From contig JABTTQ020003011.1 of assembly GCA_016081115.2 (NCBI GenBank), forward strand, positions 1 through 64,000: a stretch of 64,000 nt of DNA. Direction: 5' to 3'. Of the stretch, positions 31,331 to 43,301 are shown piece by piece (the first letter of the stretch is position 1; each line of letters starts with the position of its first letter). The DNA comes from Rehmannia glutinosa (lineage: Eukaryota > Streptophyta > Magnoliopsida > Lamiales > Orobanchaceae). The position numbers were made by a program, and so were the translations under genes. Under the pieces are notes generated by a model. It was not told where the DNA came from and ran no database searches. It was given only the letters and a program-made list of their open reading frames with translations.

Positions 31331-31639
31331 ATCTTTGTTTGATACATGACTCCACCATCCAAGAAAAATGTTATAAGCGATAATGGAGAGACCACCCCAT
31401 TGTTGGGGCGCGAGATCAATAACCCTTACTCCCACTATTTCTTTACATAATTGTTTGCTAGTTCCTGCATTATCAAATAATTTGCCATCAGTTGGCCAAA
31501 TCACAGAACAATTTGAATGTGTTGTCCTAATAGGAAAGGGTTGTATTATGTAGATGATGTTATATCCGAACTCGGGCAATCATTGGGCATGGTACTAAGA
31601 GGAAATGGATGTATTATGTAGATGATGTTGCAAGTGGTT

Positions 31640-34484
31640 ATATTAATCAAGTTCGAAGTCACAGTGATGATGATTTGAAGAATATTTGGTTGTGGCATCA
31701 TAAATGCCTGGAACATGCATCTTTTGGTTATTTGAAAAAATTATTCCCATCTTTGTTTGGTAATATTTGAGAATCTTCTCTTCAATGTAATGTGTGCACT
31801 TTAGCCAAAAGTCACCGCACCTCATATCCTTTAAGTTCAACTAAAAAACAATGCCATTTGAGTTGATTCACTCGAATGTTTGGGGACTGCCCCTGTTAGT
31901 TCTCAATCTTGAATTTGATGGTTTATTACCTTCGTTGACAATTGCACTCGAATGACCTGGTTATACACTATGAAACATAAAAGTGATGTGCGTGCTATTT
32001 TTTCAGTCTTTTACAACACGGTTCGAACTCAATATTATCTTCCAATAAAAATGGTAAGATCTAATAATGGTAGAGAGTACCTAAACACTGAACTTTCAAA
32101 ATTCTTTCAAGACAATGGTATTCTCCATGAGACTACATGGCCTCACACACCATGACAAAATAGAGTTGTTGAACGGAAGAATAGACACATACTTGAAACA
32201 ACAAGAGCACTTCTTATTGGTGCAAATGTTCCACAAACTTATTGGGTCGATGCTGTCACTTACGCAGTATATCTCATGAACAAAATGCTATCACGAGTTT
32301 TTTCATTTCAAACCCCTCTAGAGGTACTTGCCCAACATGTTCAAATTCTATCTTCATTACAATTGGACCCACGAGTTTTTGGATGCGTAGCATATGTTCA
32401 TCTCCACAAGACTCAACGTACTAAACTGGATCCATGTGCAAAGTGCGATGTGTCTTTCTCAACTTCCACCCTCAACAAAAAGGCTATAGATGCTACCATC
32501 CCTCCACTCACCACATGTATGTTAGCATGGATGTCACATTATCAGAAACAAAATATTTTTTCTGTAATAGTTCTCAGGGGGGAGATATTTCATGATAACT
32601 ACAGTTGGATTGATCTTCCTCAGCCAATGGAGTTTTCTGGCCCACGGGGAGAAACTGTCCAACCAAATGGACAAGATTTTCCTATTGAATGCAACGATGA
32701 TATTCCTGATGAAGACGCCCTTTTCTCTTCTCAAGTGCACGTTCAAGAGCCAACGGATATTCTGAAGTAAGTACTTACAAAGCTCTAATACTCCATTAAT
32801 GTGCCTTTTTCCTTTGCCTCTAGACAAAATCGAGGGAAACCACCTGATAGGTACTCTCCTGATGGGAAAGCAAAATATGCAATTAGCAAGTATGTCTCTA
32901 CTCATAGACTGTCATCACAACACCAAGCCTTTGTAAATCAAATGGAGAGCATAAAAATACCTACAAAGGTCGAAGAAGCTTTAGAAAATAAAAAATGGGT
33001 AGAGGCAATGCAAGTTGAAATGGATGCATTACAGAAAAAATGGCACGTGGAACATTGTGTCACTTCCACCAGAAAAAACCGGTCGGATGCAAATGGATAT
33101 ACACTCTCAAGCATAAAGCAGCTGGGACAATTGATCGTTATAAGGCGAGGTTGGTAGCAAAGGGGTATACACAATCATATGGCATTGACTATCAGGAAAC
33201 TTTTGCCCCAGTTGCAAAGATGAATACAGTCAGAATTTTATTATCATTAGTAGCAAATTTCAATTGGCCACTGAAACAATTTGATGTAAAAATGCTTTTT
33301 TACATGGGGACTTAGAAGAGGAAGTGTACATGCATATTCTTCCTGGCTTTAATACTTCACAATGTGGAGACAAAGTGTGCAAATTGCAAAAATCATTGTA
33401 TGGGTTAAAACAATCTCCAAAAGCGTGGTTTGCGAAATTTATCGATGCTATGAAAAGAAATGGGTATCGCCAATCAAACTCATATCATACTTTGTTCATT
33501 AATCGCAAGAATGGCAAAGTTACTCTCTTAATCATCTACGTAGATGATATGATTGTAACGGTGATGATACGAAGAAATAAAAAATCGCAAAAGTATTTAT
33601 CTTCCGAGTTTGAAATGAAAGATTTAGGAGGACTGAAATATTTCTTGGGGATTGAAGTTGCAAGATCTAAAGAAGGTATATACTTGTCCCAGGGAAATAT
33701 ATACTCGATCTCTTGTGCGAAATAGGAATGCTAGATTGTAAACCCGCTCGACTCCTATTGTTGAGAATCATCATCTTGCCATTTACCGGATCAAGTCCCA
33801 ACAAACAAGGATCGATATCAAAGGTTGGTAGGGAGGTTAATCTACTGTCTCATACACGGCCCGACATTGCCTATGCCGTTAGTGTCGTAAGTCGGTTTAT
33901 GCATGAACCTAGTGAGGATCACATGGGCGATTATGAGGATTTTAAGCTATCTAAAAGGGACGCCTGGAAAAGGGTTAACCTTCAAGAAGCATGGACATAT
34001 GGAAGTAAAAGGGTATACTGATGCAGATTGGGCCGGAAATATCACAGATCATCGATCAACTTCTGGGTACTTCATGTTTGTTGGTGGAAATCTTGTTACA
34101 TGGAGGAGCAAAAAAACAAAATGTTACGGCAAGGTCATCGGCGGAAGCAGAGTATAGAGGCATGGTTCATGGAGTGTCGAATTATTATGGATTAGATTGT
34201 TACTTATCGAGATAGGTATTACAACTAAAGAGCCTATGCTTTTGTACTATGACAATAATGCAGCTCGGGAAATAGCAAATAATCCAGTGCAACATGACCG
34301 AACCAAACACATTGAAGTAGATAGACACTTCATAAAGGAAAAGCTTAGCCAAAGGTTGGTTGACATTCCATTTGTTCAATCTAGTGAGCAGGTAGCATAT
34401 GTTTTAACACATGCGGTTCCTATTGAAGCCTTTCGCAAATCACTAGACAAGTTGGGCCTAGAAGACATCTTTGCACCAACTTGA
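31640..34484 (+). pseudogene. Pol region of Copia-2 (integrase, RT, RNase H)
   Basis: Successive frames give GAG-pre-integrase (LWHHKCLEHAS, about 31680), integrase core (MVRSNNGREYLN, about 32050, and HTP..NRVVERKNRHILE, about 32145), and a long Copia RT. The RT has KARLVAKGYTQSYGIDYQET at about 33145, LQKSLYGLKQSPKAWF at about 33385, and the catalytic YVDD at about 33540. RNase H follows (GYTDADWAGN at about 34012, DNNAAREIANNP at about 34250, and the terminal KHIEVDRHFIKEKL). At least eight frame changes interrupt it. It stops just before the polypurine tract. Confidence 0.88.
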
Positions 34485-34491
34485 GGGGGAG

Positions 34492-34687
34492 TGTTGACGT
34501 GATTATAGGGATAATTGCCAATAACAAAATTATAGGGAGACAAATTTAGAAAGATTTGTGATTTACTCCTCAATGTAATCCATTAATTTAAGATACGTAT
34601 CAAATTTGTATCTTGTGATACTCTATATATTTTTTCCTCCTTGCGAGAAGCACAACAAAACATTATGCCCAAACACAAAGTTTAACA
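34492..34687 (+). repeat. 3' LTR of Copia-2
   Basis: 196 bp, TG...CA, preceded directly by the purine tract GAGGGGGAG. Confidence 0.94.
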
Positions 34688-34734
34688 TTAAGTTGTATGC
34701 ATTATGGATGTAAGTTTAACATTTGGGATGGCAA
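34688..34734 (+). mobile_element. Short MULE-2 remainder between Copia-2 and the MITE
   Basis: Begins with the second copy of the Copia-2 target duplication (TTAAG) and continues the AT-rich sequence that preceded the Copia insertion. Assigned to MULE-2 by position only. Confidence 0.4.
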
Positions 34735-35269
34735 ATGGGTCCGGGTAAGACCCGGACCCGAACCAGACCCGCTTCATTTGGGGTGGGTATGGGTCCAATA
34801 AATGGGTGTGAGGCAGGTAGCGGGTATTGAGTTTTAGATCCGGTCGGGTATGGGTCAGGTAATGGGTATGGCAGGACCCGACCCAGACCCGACCCGTATA
34901 ATTTTTATTTTATTTTATTATTTTTTATATAGAATGAATATATTGTATTATTCTTGTTCAAAAACTCTTGATTTATACATGTTGGTGTTTATTTCATAAT
35001 TTATATAATATCTACAAAATTGTATAAATAACATAAATTTTGAGTGCACTATTTTGAGTAAAAATCGTAAAAACTTGGCCAAATATATGAAGTTGGCGGG
35101 TCTAATGGGTCTAACGGGTCTTACCTGCAAGACACGGGTATGGGTCGGGGCGGGTATGGGTCTAGATGAGATGGGGCGGGTATGGGTATGGGTATTGTAT
35201 TTTCCTAACGGGTCGGGTCTCGGGACTAGGCGGACCCGACCCAGACCCGACCCGACCCATTGACATCCC
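34735..35269. mobile_element. hAT-like MITE rich in (G)GGTCGGGT repeats
   Basis: 535 bp with ends GGGATGGCAAATGGGTCCGG and, on the minus strand, GGGATGTCAATGGGTCGGG. The flanking arms are full of GGGTCGGGT/ACCCGACCC repeats on both strands. This resembles the widespread plant non-autonomous hAT elements that start (T)AGGGATGTCAATGGG. No coding sequence is present. An 8-bp target duplication could not be confirmed (TAACATTT versus TAAGTGTG). Confidence 0.7.
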
Positions 35270-35466
35270 TAAGTGTGGGCAGGAGGTGGGCATTATTTTT
35301 ATTGAGAACAGAGAGTATATGTGGGCAGATGGGTGGGAGGTAGGTGGACAAGATAGTGTCTAGAGAATGTGGGCAGACAAGTGGGTAGGAGTGTGGGCAG
35401 GAGGTAGGCATGATTTTTATTGAGAACATAGAGTATATGTGGGCAGATGGGTGGGCAGGATAGTGT
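35270..35466 (+). mobile_element. MULE-2 remainder with GTGGGCA repeats, 118-bp duplication
   Basis: Repeated GTGGGCAG/GTGGGTAG motifs match the reverse complement of the MULE-1 TGCCCAC arrays. A segment starting GTGTGGGCAGGAGG at 35273 is repeated from 35391 (offset 118) to about 35466. It ends abruptly at the integrase sequence of the next Copia element. Confidence 0.7.
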
Positions 35467-37836
35467 CAAACCATTATAAAGATAAGGTCTGATAGAGGAA
35501 CTGAGTTTGTCAATGGGATAATAACTCAGTATTGTATTGAAAATGGTATAGCTCATGAATTATCTGCAGCAAGGACTCCACAGCAGAATGGAGTAGCAGA
35601 AAGAAGGAACAGAACTCTCAAGGAAGCTGCAAGGACCATGTTAGCTGAAGCTGGACTGCCTAAAAGATTTTGGGCTGAAGCCATCAACACTGCATGCTAT
35701 ACTCAAAATAGATGCATGATAACTAGGCGGTGACAAAGACTCCTATGAGATTTGGATAGGGAGAAAGCCAAATTTTGCATATTTTAGAATATTTGGATGT
35801 AAATGTTTTATCCACAATAATGGAAAAGATAATCGAAGGCTTTTGATGCTAAAGTCGATGAAGGTATCTTCTTGGGATATTCAAATTTGAAAGCAAAGCC
35901 TATAGAGTCTTGAACAAGAGGACAATGGTCATAGAAGAGTCTATCCATGTGGTTTTGATGAACCTAATGTAAATGGATAAGACATTGAGGAGTTAGGCGA
36001 TAAATTTGAATCACCCAACTATGCGAGAAGAGTCCCTATGTTGAAGCAAGAAGGCTGGAGCAATCAATCAAGATGAAGGTGAAATAGTGAATCTCAAAGA
36101 CATTTGGAATATTTGCAGCTAAGCGATGATGAGAGCTGCTCAAGGCAACACAACCGCAAGACGATCGAACCCGGTGACTTACTCCAACCTGATGTGAGAT
36201 GGCTGAGAGACCACCCACCAGAGCTAGTCATTGGAGATGTAAGAGATGGTGTAAAAACCAGATCCAGAGCTCAACAAGAAGCTTTGTTCACTTCTTTTAT
36301 TTCCCAAATAGAGCCAAAAGATGTGTCCCAAGCATTGGATGATACTCATTGGATTCAAGCCATGCAAGAAGAGCTGAATCAGTTTGAAAGAAATAAAGTA
36401 TGGGAACTGGTACAAAGACCAACCCATCAAAATGTTATTGGCACAAAATGGGTATTCAGAAACAAGGTGAATGAGGAAGGTTCTGTGGTAAGAAACAAAG
36501 CAAGATTGGTAGCCAAAAGGTATTTCCAAGAAGAAGGAATAGATTTTGATGAAACATTTGCTCATGTTGTAAGATTAGAAGCAATACGGATGTTTCTTGC
36601 TTATGCTGCTCACAAGAACTTCACTGTATATCAAATGGATGTGAAAAGTGCATTCTTAAATGGATTGTTGGAAGAAGAAGTCTATGTTGATCAACGTCCA
36701 GGTTTTAAGCAGAAGACTCTTGGAGATAAGGTGTACAAGCTCAAGAAAGCTCTATATGGATTGAAACAAGCTCCTAGAGCATGGTATGATACATTATCTC
36801 AATTTCTGACAGATAATGGATTCACCAAAGGCAAAGTGGACAGAACACTCTTCAGAATTCAAGATGGAGAGAGCATACTGCTTGTTCAAATATATGTGGA
36901 TGATATCATTTTTGGATCCACAAACAAAGAGCTGTGTGATAAGTTCTCAAACCTCATGCAAGGTAAATTTGAAATGAGCATGATGGGAGAACCGACATTC
37001 TTTCTAGGAGTTCAAGTAAAAAAAGTGAAAGATGGAACCTTCATAAGTCGACAAAGTATACCAGAGATTTAATGAAGAAATTTGGTATGGAAGAGAAGTC
37101 TTCTGTGAAAATACCAATGAATACATCAGTCAAAATGGACATGGATGCAGATGGTAAGCCTGTGGATCAAACTAGATATAGAGCACTTATTGGATCACTG
37201 CTCTATTTAATAGCAAACATGCCAGACATCACCTTTGCAGTAGGTGTATGCGCAAGATTTCAATCTGCTCCAAAGGAAAGTCACATGACTGCAGCTAAGA
37301 GAATCCTAAGATATTTGAAGGGATGCCAAGAAGTTGGCCTATGGTATCCAAAGGAAGGTGGATTCAAGCTAATTGGCTACTCAGACTCTGACTATCCTTG
37401 GATGTAGAGTTGACAGGAAGAGTACTTCGGTACATGTCAAATGCTTGGAAACAAAGGTTGGTTTCTGGTTTAGCAAGAAGCAAAACTCAATAGCCACATC
37501 CACAATTGGCCGAGTACACATATGCGGGCAATTTGTTGTGCCCAAGTCTTATGGATGAGACAGCAACTGAGAGATTATGAAATTGAAGAGAAAGAGATTC
37601 CAATTATGTGTGATAACACAAGCGCTATTGCAATCACTCAGAATCCTGTGTTGCATTCTAGAACAAAGCACATTGATGTCAGATATCATTTCATAAGAGA
37701 TCATGTTGAAAAGAAAGACATCACCTTGGAATACATCTCAACTAATAAACAGTTAGCTGACATATTCACAAAACCATTATGTGAATCAAGATTTGAAGAG
37801 CTTAAGCATGAGCTAGGGTTAATTGAGCTGAGTTGA
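35467..37836 (+). pseudogene. Pol of SIRE-A: partial integrase, RT, RNase H
   Basis: Integrase from 35467 (IRSDRGTEFVNG, then PQQNGVAERRNRTLKEA at about 35580-35630). RT is a single open frame of about 320 codons at 36104-37072 (WIQAMQEELNQFERNKVWEL, MDVKSAFLNGLLEEEVYV, ALYGLKQAPRAWYDTL, catalytic YVDD at about 36893). After one frame change, 37072-37407 carries MNTSVKMDMDADGKP and RYRALIGSLLYL. RNase H lies at about 37370-37836 (MCDNTSAIAITQNPVLHSRT, KHIDVRYHFIRDHV, LADIFTKPLCESRF), ending in TGA just after GLIELS. The RT block is the best-preserved TE coding sequence in the window. Confidence 0.92.
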
Positions 37837-38395
37837 CACTCAGAAGACTCAATGAGAAGAGATGAAACATGATAAGATGAAAACGAAGCAGATCTTATAA
37901 ATTAGCCAAGTGAATCAGCCGTATCGGAAAGTCAGATGTATCGAGTTAGCTGACAGCTGAGTCATCATACGAAAGAAGAGAAAAAGAGTTAAGTCATCTG
38001 TGTAATGAGCTGAGTCATTTATGAGCTAAGTGACAAAAACACAATCATTTTAAATAAGCGGGAATGTTTTTAAGGATGACGCGTCGGTCTGCAATAATGA
38101 CGGCAGTGCTGATCAAAAGTGCACAACAAGCATATGATTGGATATAAATGCTGCCGCATTAAATGCGGGCAATTAAATGCTAATCTGCATGATAAATCTG
38201 AGCCGTTGATTTTGATCAAATTTTTAAAAACCGAAAGCACGTCCTTTCATAACCCTTACATACCCATTTGTTCAGTTTTTCTCTCACTTCAAAAACTGTT
38301 CATCTCTCCAAAGCAAGAAATCAAGTATCTTTTCTCTCAAAACCCTACCAATCTTCAGAGCAAGTTCGTCAAGTTTTGTTCGACAAAATCACTGA

Positions 38396-41300
38396 AATGG
38401 CACCAGACATGATTTTACTAAACTCGCAAAGTAAATCCACACCGGATCAACCGTGGATTTTGAAGGAATGTTGAAGCAGGGTTCCGATGAAACCCTGGTG
38501 AAGAAGATAGCCGATAAGATCGAGAAATCCGGGTTGAAACCCTTTCTGACGATGGAATATCCTATGACGTACGTAGAAGAGGTCGTCTAGTTCTACGTGA
38601 ATGCCGAGGTGCAGGACGAAGGGATTAAGTCCTCTATCCACCACAAGGACATCCTAATCACTGCAAAGGACCTTGCGGAGCACTGTTTATTACCGTCGGA
38701 GGGCATGCCGGAGATTTATGAAGCAGACATTGATTTGGTCGCTGCATGAAAGGAAGTGGCCAAACCGAAGAATCTTTGAAAAGTTGTCTACACAAAAGTG
38801 AGAAGAAGCTCATTTGAAGGAGGACTATCATAAACTTATGGACATTGTTGCCAAATATGTAGACATGAAATTTGGAAGCTTTAATCACCGTCAAAACCAA
38901 GCCGATCGTCATGATGCGATCATGGAGGAGAAGAAGGTCAATCGGGCTGAATTCATCTATAGCAGACTTTGCGTAACATTGGCAATGGGTCTTTCAAAGA
39001 TGATGGATCCTTTGGAGGATCATCGGGCTATGGCCTAGTCATTGGCCATCTAATGGAGGTGAACGGTGTTCCCCCTTCGACATGGAAAATCATTCCATGT
39101 TAACAAGAAGATGTTTCAGCTAACTTGTATGGAGCCCGAAGAGAGCTTACACCAAGCGGGCGGACACGGTGAGGGGGAATCGGTGACCAATTCCGAGGAA
39201 AAACAATGCCGTTGCCTCCCTTCCGAAGAAGAAAGCGCCCATGTGGAAAGAAGAAGGCTACCCCAACAAACAAAGAAAAACCGCTTTTGCCCTGCGGCCG
39301 AGTCACTGCCCCGCAGCCGTGTCTCCCGCCCTGCTGACCACGGTGGAGAAGGAATCTTTAATACCTTCTCCGGGAATAAAAAGAAGAGGACTCGCCAAGT
39401 GAGAAAGGCGCTTGCCTCTAAGGCGATTCCAAAGACCTTTACCTTCGAGGAACCGGAGGAAGTAGAACCAGACATTCATCCGGTGAAAACTAAGAGAAGG
39501 AGAAGACTTACCAAGCGTTCGAGCTTGAGAAGACAGTGAGTCCGCCACTCGGCTAGAAAAGATCTCGAGGCTGAAGAAGTGCGGTCTCGAAGTGCTTGAT
39601 GAAACCGCCAAGTCTGGCTGAGGCCGATCAGCGAGGCACATCAAGACCCAGTGTGGGACGAACAAGCGAGGAACAAGAAGTAGCGAGAGACAATGAGAAT
39701 CCTTTGTCGACATGATCGTATATCCACCGCGACGACGCCGCCGAGGTGAAGAGAAAGCGAGCTTGTTACCCTCCATTCCGAAAAGGAAGGGCAACAAGGA
39801 GAGGATGAGGATGGTGATGTAATCATATGCTCTCCACTGCACCCGGACATCCAAAATCGTTTAAGAGCATGGAGGACATGGAAGCTGAGTCACTCTAGGG
39901 TGCAGTTTGAACACCCAGAGTTCATTGATGAGGAAGAGGAACTCTTCAAGTTTCTCGAAGTTGATACAGTGCTGCAAGCTCTAGATGAGGATAACTGTAT
40001 TAATATACGCAAATTCGGGAAACGCAAAGTAGAGAAGCGATTGAAGAAGCGGCGCGAGAAAGCCAGCATCTGTCCTCTTACTGGAACCAGTGATCACACT
40101 CATCCGCATATAGATGTTCTTTCAGGAAGTGATGAGGACTTGGATCCTGCTGCTGCGACGGAGGAGATAGAAATGCAGCAAGCCATGCGGGAATCCAGGA
40201 TGATGCATGAGCAACAGCTGACGGAAAGACCTGGAGAGTCTTCCAAATCTCAGCTGGAGATTGATCCATTGGGAGTGGTACAAAGCAGATTGCCACCGTT
40301 ATTGCTGCAACCACTTCCCGATTCACTCGAAGACGTATCTAGGGAATTGGCTATGAAACTAGGAACTTGGGGACCCAAGTCGAGCCAACCCCTATTGAAG
40401 GTGTCTTACCACCGCCCCCATGGTGAACAACACACGGGAAAAAGCCGGAGTCCGGAGCAGAGTGACCCCAAAGATAAGTCACTCGGTGGTGTGCCGGTGA
40501 GGGGGAAACTCCCTCCACTGCAGCCTAGGTTGGAGGATGTTGCGGCTAACTCCACTCGAATCTAGGAGGCGAAGTGGAGAAGGAACAAGGAAAAGAAACA
40601 CAAAGACAAGTTGTCATCGACGTAGCTCGGACGAGTTGAATCTGTCTGGTGAAGTACCAACCGCTCTGAGGTTGAGGACGCCGCCGATGCGATCAAGGCA
40701 CTCGGATGGTTCTATCCCGGGAGTTGACACTGCGGGCAATGAAAGTGCAATCCACGGAGTTGAGACTCTTGAGGATGCCCATCGTCGAAGACCCTAAGAC
40801 GATTGAGTCTATCGAAGGGAATGTCAAGGCCTTGCGCATTGAGACTGCAGGAGGTAATGAAGGCCTACGGGAGGTTGAGACTTCTCGAGTACATGAAGCG
40901 AGAAAACACGAACATGCCTCCTGTTCACATTGATGATTCTAAGAAGGAGATAAGTGCCCTTCATGATTCCCAAGACAACCACGACATAACTTTTCCGGGA
41001 TCCGAAGTTAAAGATGAAGGTGAGTCCTCCCCCCGCAAATCAAAAGGACTCGGTGAGGATGTTCTACCTAGTACGAGTAAGCCGGACTTCAAGGTCGCTC
41101 GACAAACGTTTAATTTTGATGATGAGCCAAGCCTTCAAGACTCATCATCTTCGATGATGACATTGATGGTGCGGCGAGGAACAACAAATTCATTTGCGAG
41201 AAAACATCGAGGCCGAAGAAGAAGGCTGTTAAGCAGTGAGGCTCGATCCACCCGGCCAACCTCACATCAAGGCCCAGTGAAACCAAGTCATCTGTGCAGC

Positions 41301-43010
41301 TCCCAAGCCGCAGCAGACTCCACTCAACCAGGCACATCACGGACATGAGTTACGGAGGAATCTATACCATATGTTCGTGATGATACATTTGAAGAAACAT
41401 TCCCTTTTCTATTTTCTTTGCTGATCTTGATGAAGAAACATTTCGAGAGCGGCGGCGTTTCAACGTCGGACGCCGATTATCCCCACGACACTATCGCCCC
41501 AACAGGATTTGATTTTGATGCGCTTTTTGGCCGCCACCGAGACCGAAGTGACAATCGAGGTACGGAGGTTTTCAAGATAATCCTTGCGAGAGATTGAGAA
41601 GATAGAACGGCACCAGGCCACATTGGATATGCTTTGGACAATAGGATGCAACTCTTACAAAGGCCCGTCTGCGTGGGATAGTGATTAAATCGGGAATGGT
41701 GTCAACAACAGCGTACAATGCAACTCGAACAAGTCGGATATTTCAAGGCATTGTACAACAAAATGTTGATCTGGAGCGCTGATAATGCTGACATGAAGAG
41801 GAGGATGCAAGAAAATATTGATAGAATGCATGCCTCCCACAACATTGAAATGGAACTGCTGCGAGAATTTCACAGGAAAGAGCTTCGGGAGTAGAAAAAA
41901 ATATGAATAACAAATTCAGCCTTCTCATGGCTGAAATGAAGCCAGTGGCGGTGAATCCAAAGCCACCCGCTCGAGAATTTCGCACAAAGATACTCCATGC
42001 AAAGACACTCCAAGCAAAACTCGGCTATCGGCCGCCTAGATTTCATGTTTGTTGACATGTTTGGGGTTCCTCTCTCCTTTGATGATGCCAAAAGGGGGGG
42101 AAGAGGAATACCCAAGACATTAAAAGGGTCGAGAAGTGGAGAAAGAGAAGGTCGCACTATTGAGAAGAAGAAGAAAAGCAGTGAAGAAAAGAAGAAAGAA
42201 AAGGGAAAAGCGATTGAGGAAGAAGGTTCAAAAGATACGACTCTAATGTTTCTTTGAAACCCCTCAACCAGGCCTTGTCGGTGACATAATCAAGCAAACT
42301 TCGATAAGAAGTCCGCTCCAACACTCGATGTACCTATGTATGAGAGAGAGAAAAATCGTAGAAGCGAGGGATGAAGGAGGTCGAAAGAAAAATGGATGTC
42401 CGTGCGATGGAAATATTGAAACAATACGGAGGCATTCCGACAAGAAAAGACACAGATGCCATTCAGGGCGCGGAGATGAGCCACGATCGGTGGAAGAATT
42501 CAAAACGCTCGAATCAAGGGATACTTCAAAAATATGTCCATAGCCACGCCCGTGACTTGTATTGGGAGAAGGGTCTAAAGCTATGTGAAGAAGGCGTGAC
42601 AGACAATGAGACTACTAGCGATCGCTCTCTTTGGAAAGAAGAAGAGACTCGACAATATACGCCCGAGAGGAAGAGGAAGGTGTGGTGGAGGCAGAGGGTT
42701 TCAACCTAGACCTCTACCAAAAAATATTGAATATGTAGATCCAGGGCAAGAAGGGAAGGATCTCTTTGGCCGATATGACGAAGTAGCCAACCGAGAAGTG
42801 GCTAGAAAGAATCTTGACTATGTCAAAAGAATTGAAGAAGAAAACAAAAGGCAAATCAGTTGTGGGAAGAAAGGCAAGAAAGAATGAGAAAAGACGAAGG
42901 CGCGGAAGAGCCTACGAGAAAAAGAAAGCAGTTGAAGATGAAAAGAAGAGAAAAAGAGCAGAGGACGACAGAGCTGAAGAGGAAAGAAGGAGACAGCGAA
43001 GGCGATGAAG
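38396..43010 (+). pseudogene. Envelope-like third ORF region of SIRE-A, decayed
   Basis: It starts at ATG 38396 (MAPDMILLNS), about 560 bp after the Pol stop. The early part reads, over two frames, LKQGSDETLVKKIADKIEKS, MTYVEEVV, FYVNAEVQDEGIKSS and DLAEHCLLPSEGMPE. This resembles the plant-transposon/envelope-like domain described for SIRE elements. Later fragments (39066-41348) are hydrophilic and Ser/Pro/Arg-rich. Those at 41870-43010 are strongly charged Lys/Glu/Arg sequence suggesting a coiled coil (KKKAVEDEKKRKRAEDDRAE). No signal peptide or clear membrane segment was seen, so a true envelope role is not supported. The function of this ORF in SIRE elements is unknown. Confidence 0.65.
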
Positions 43011-43286
43011 TGTTGCTGTCCACCCCTTCATGTATTTTACTTATTGTAAATACATATGTATGTAAGTCTTCTGTACGATGAATAAAAACTGTGTAATTTC
43101 TATATTTTTGCATAGATATAGAATGCTCTGTTTGCTCTGATACACATTGTAAACAGCTGTGTAAAAGACAAGAATGTTATGATCAATAAAAAGATTGATT
43201 CTACGCATACATTCTCTGTTTCTACATGATCTGTATGTATCTTTGCTATTTACATTTTGTATGTATGTTTTAAGTTTTGGCATCAT

Positions 43287-43297
43287 CAAAAAGGGGG
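43287..43297 (+). other. Polypurine tract of SIRE-A
   Basis: AAAAAGGGGG immediately upstream of the LTR at 43302, as in other SIRE elements. Confidence 0.85.
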
Positions 43298-43301
43298 AAA
43301 T

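Larger units (their letters stand above)
28539..34687 (+). mobile_element. Copia-2: complete Ty1/Copia retrotransposon with an insertion in its 5' LTR
   Basis: The LTR starts TGTTGACGTG at 28539 and again at 34492, the second ending ...TTTAACA at 34687. A perfect 5-bp target-site duplication TTAAG flanks the unit (28534-28538 and 34688-34692). The 5' LTR is interrupted by a 1360-bp DNA transposon; without it the element would be about 4.8 kb. A Met-type primer site (30104-30115) and a polypurine tract GAGGGGGAG (34483-34491) are in place. Gag and Pol are present but frameshifted. It inserted into MULE-2. Confidence 0.94.

Noticed and set aside
42600..43010. Lys/Glu/Arg-rich frames as a host nuclear coiled-coil gene
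   Set aside because: They lie inside SIRE-A between the env-like region and its polypurine tract, so they belong to the retrotransposon.
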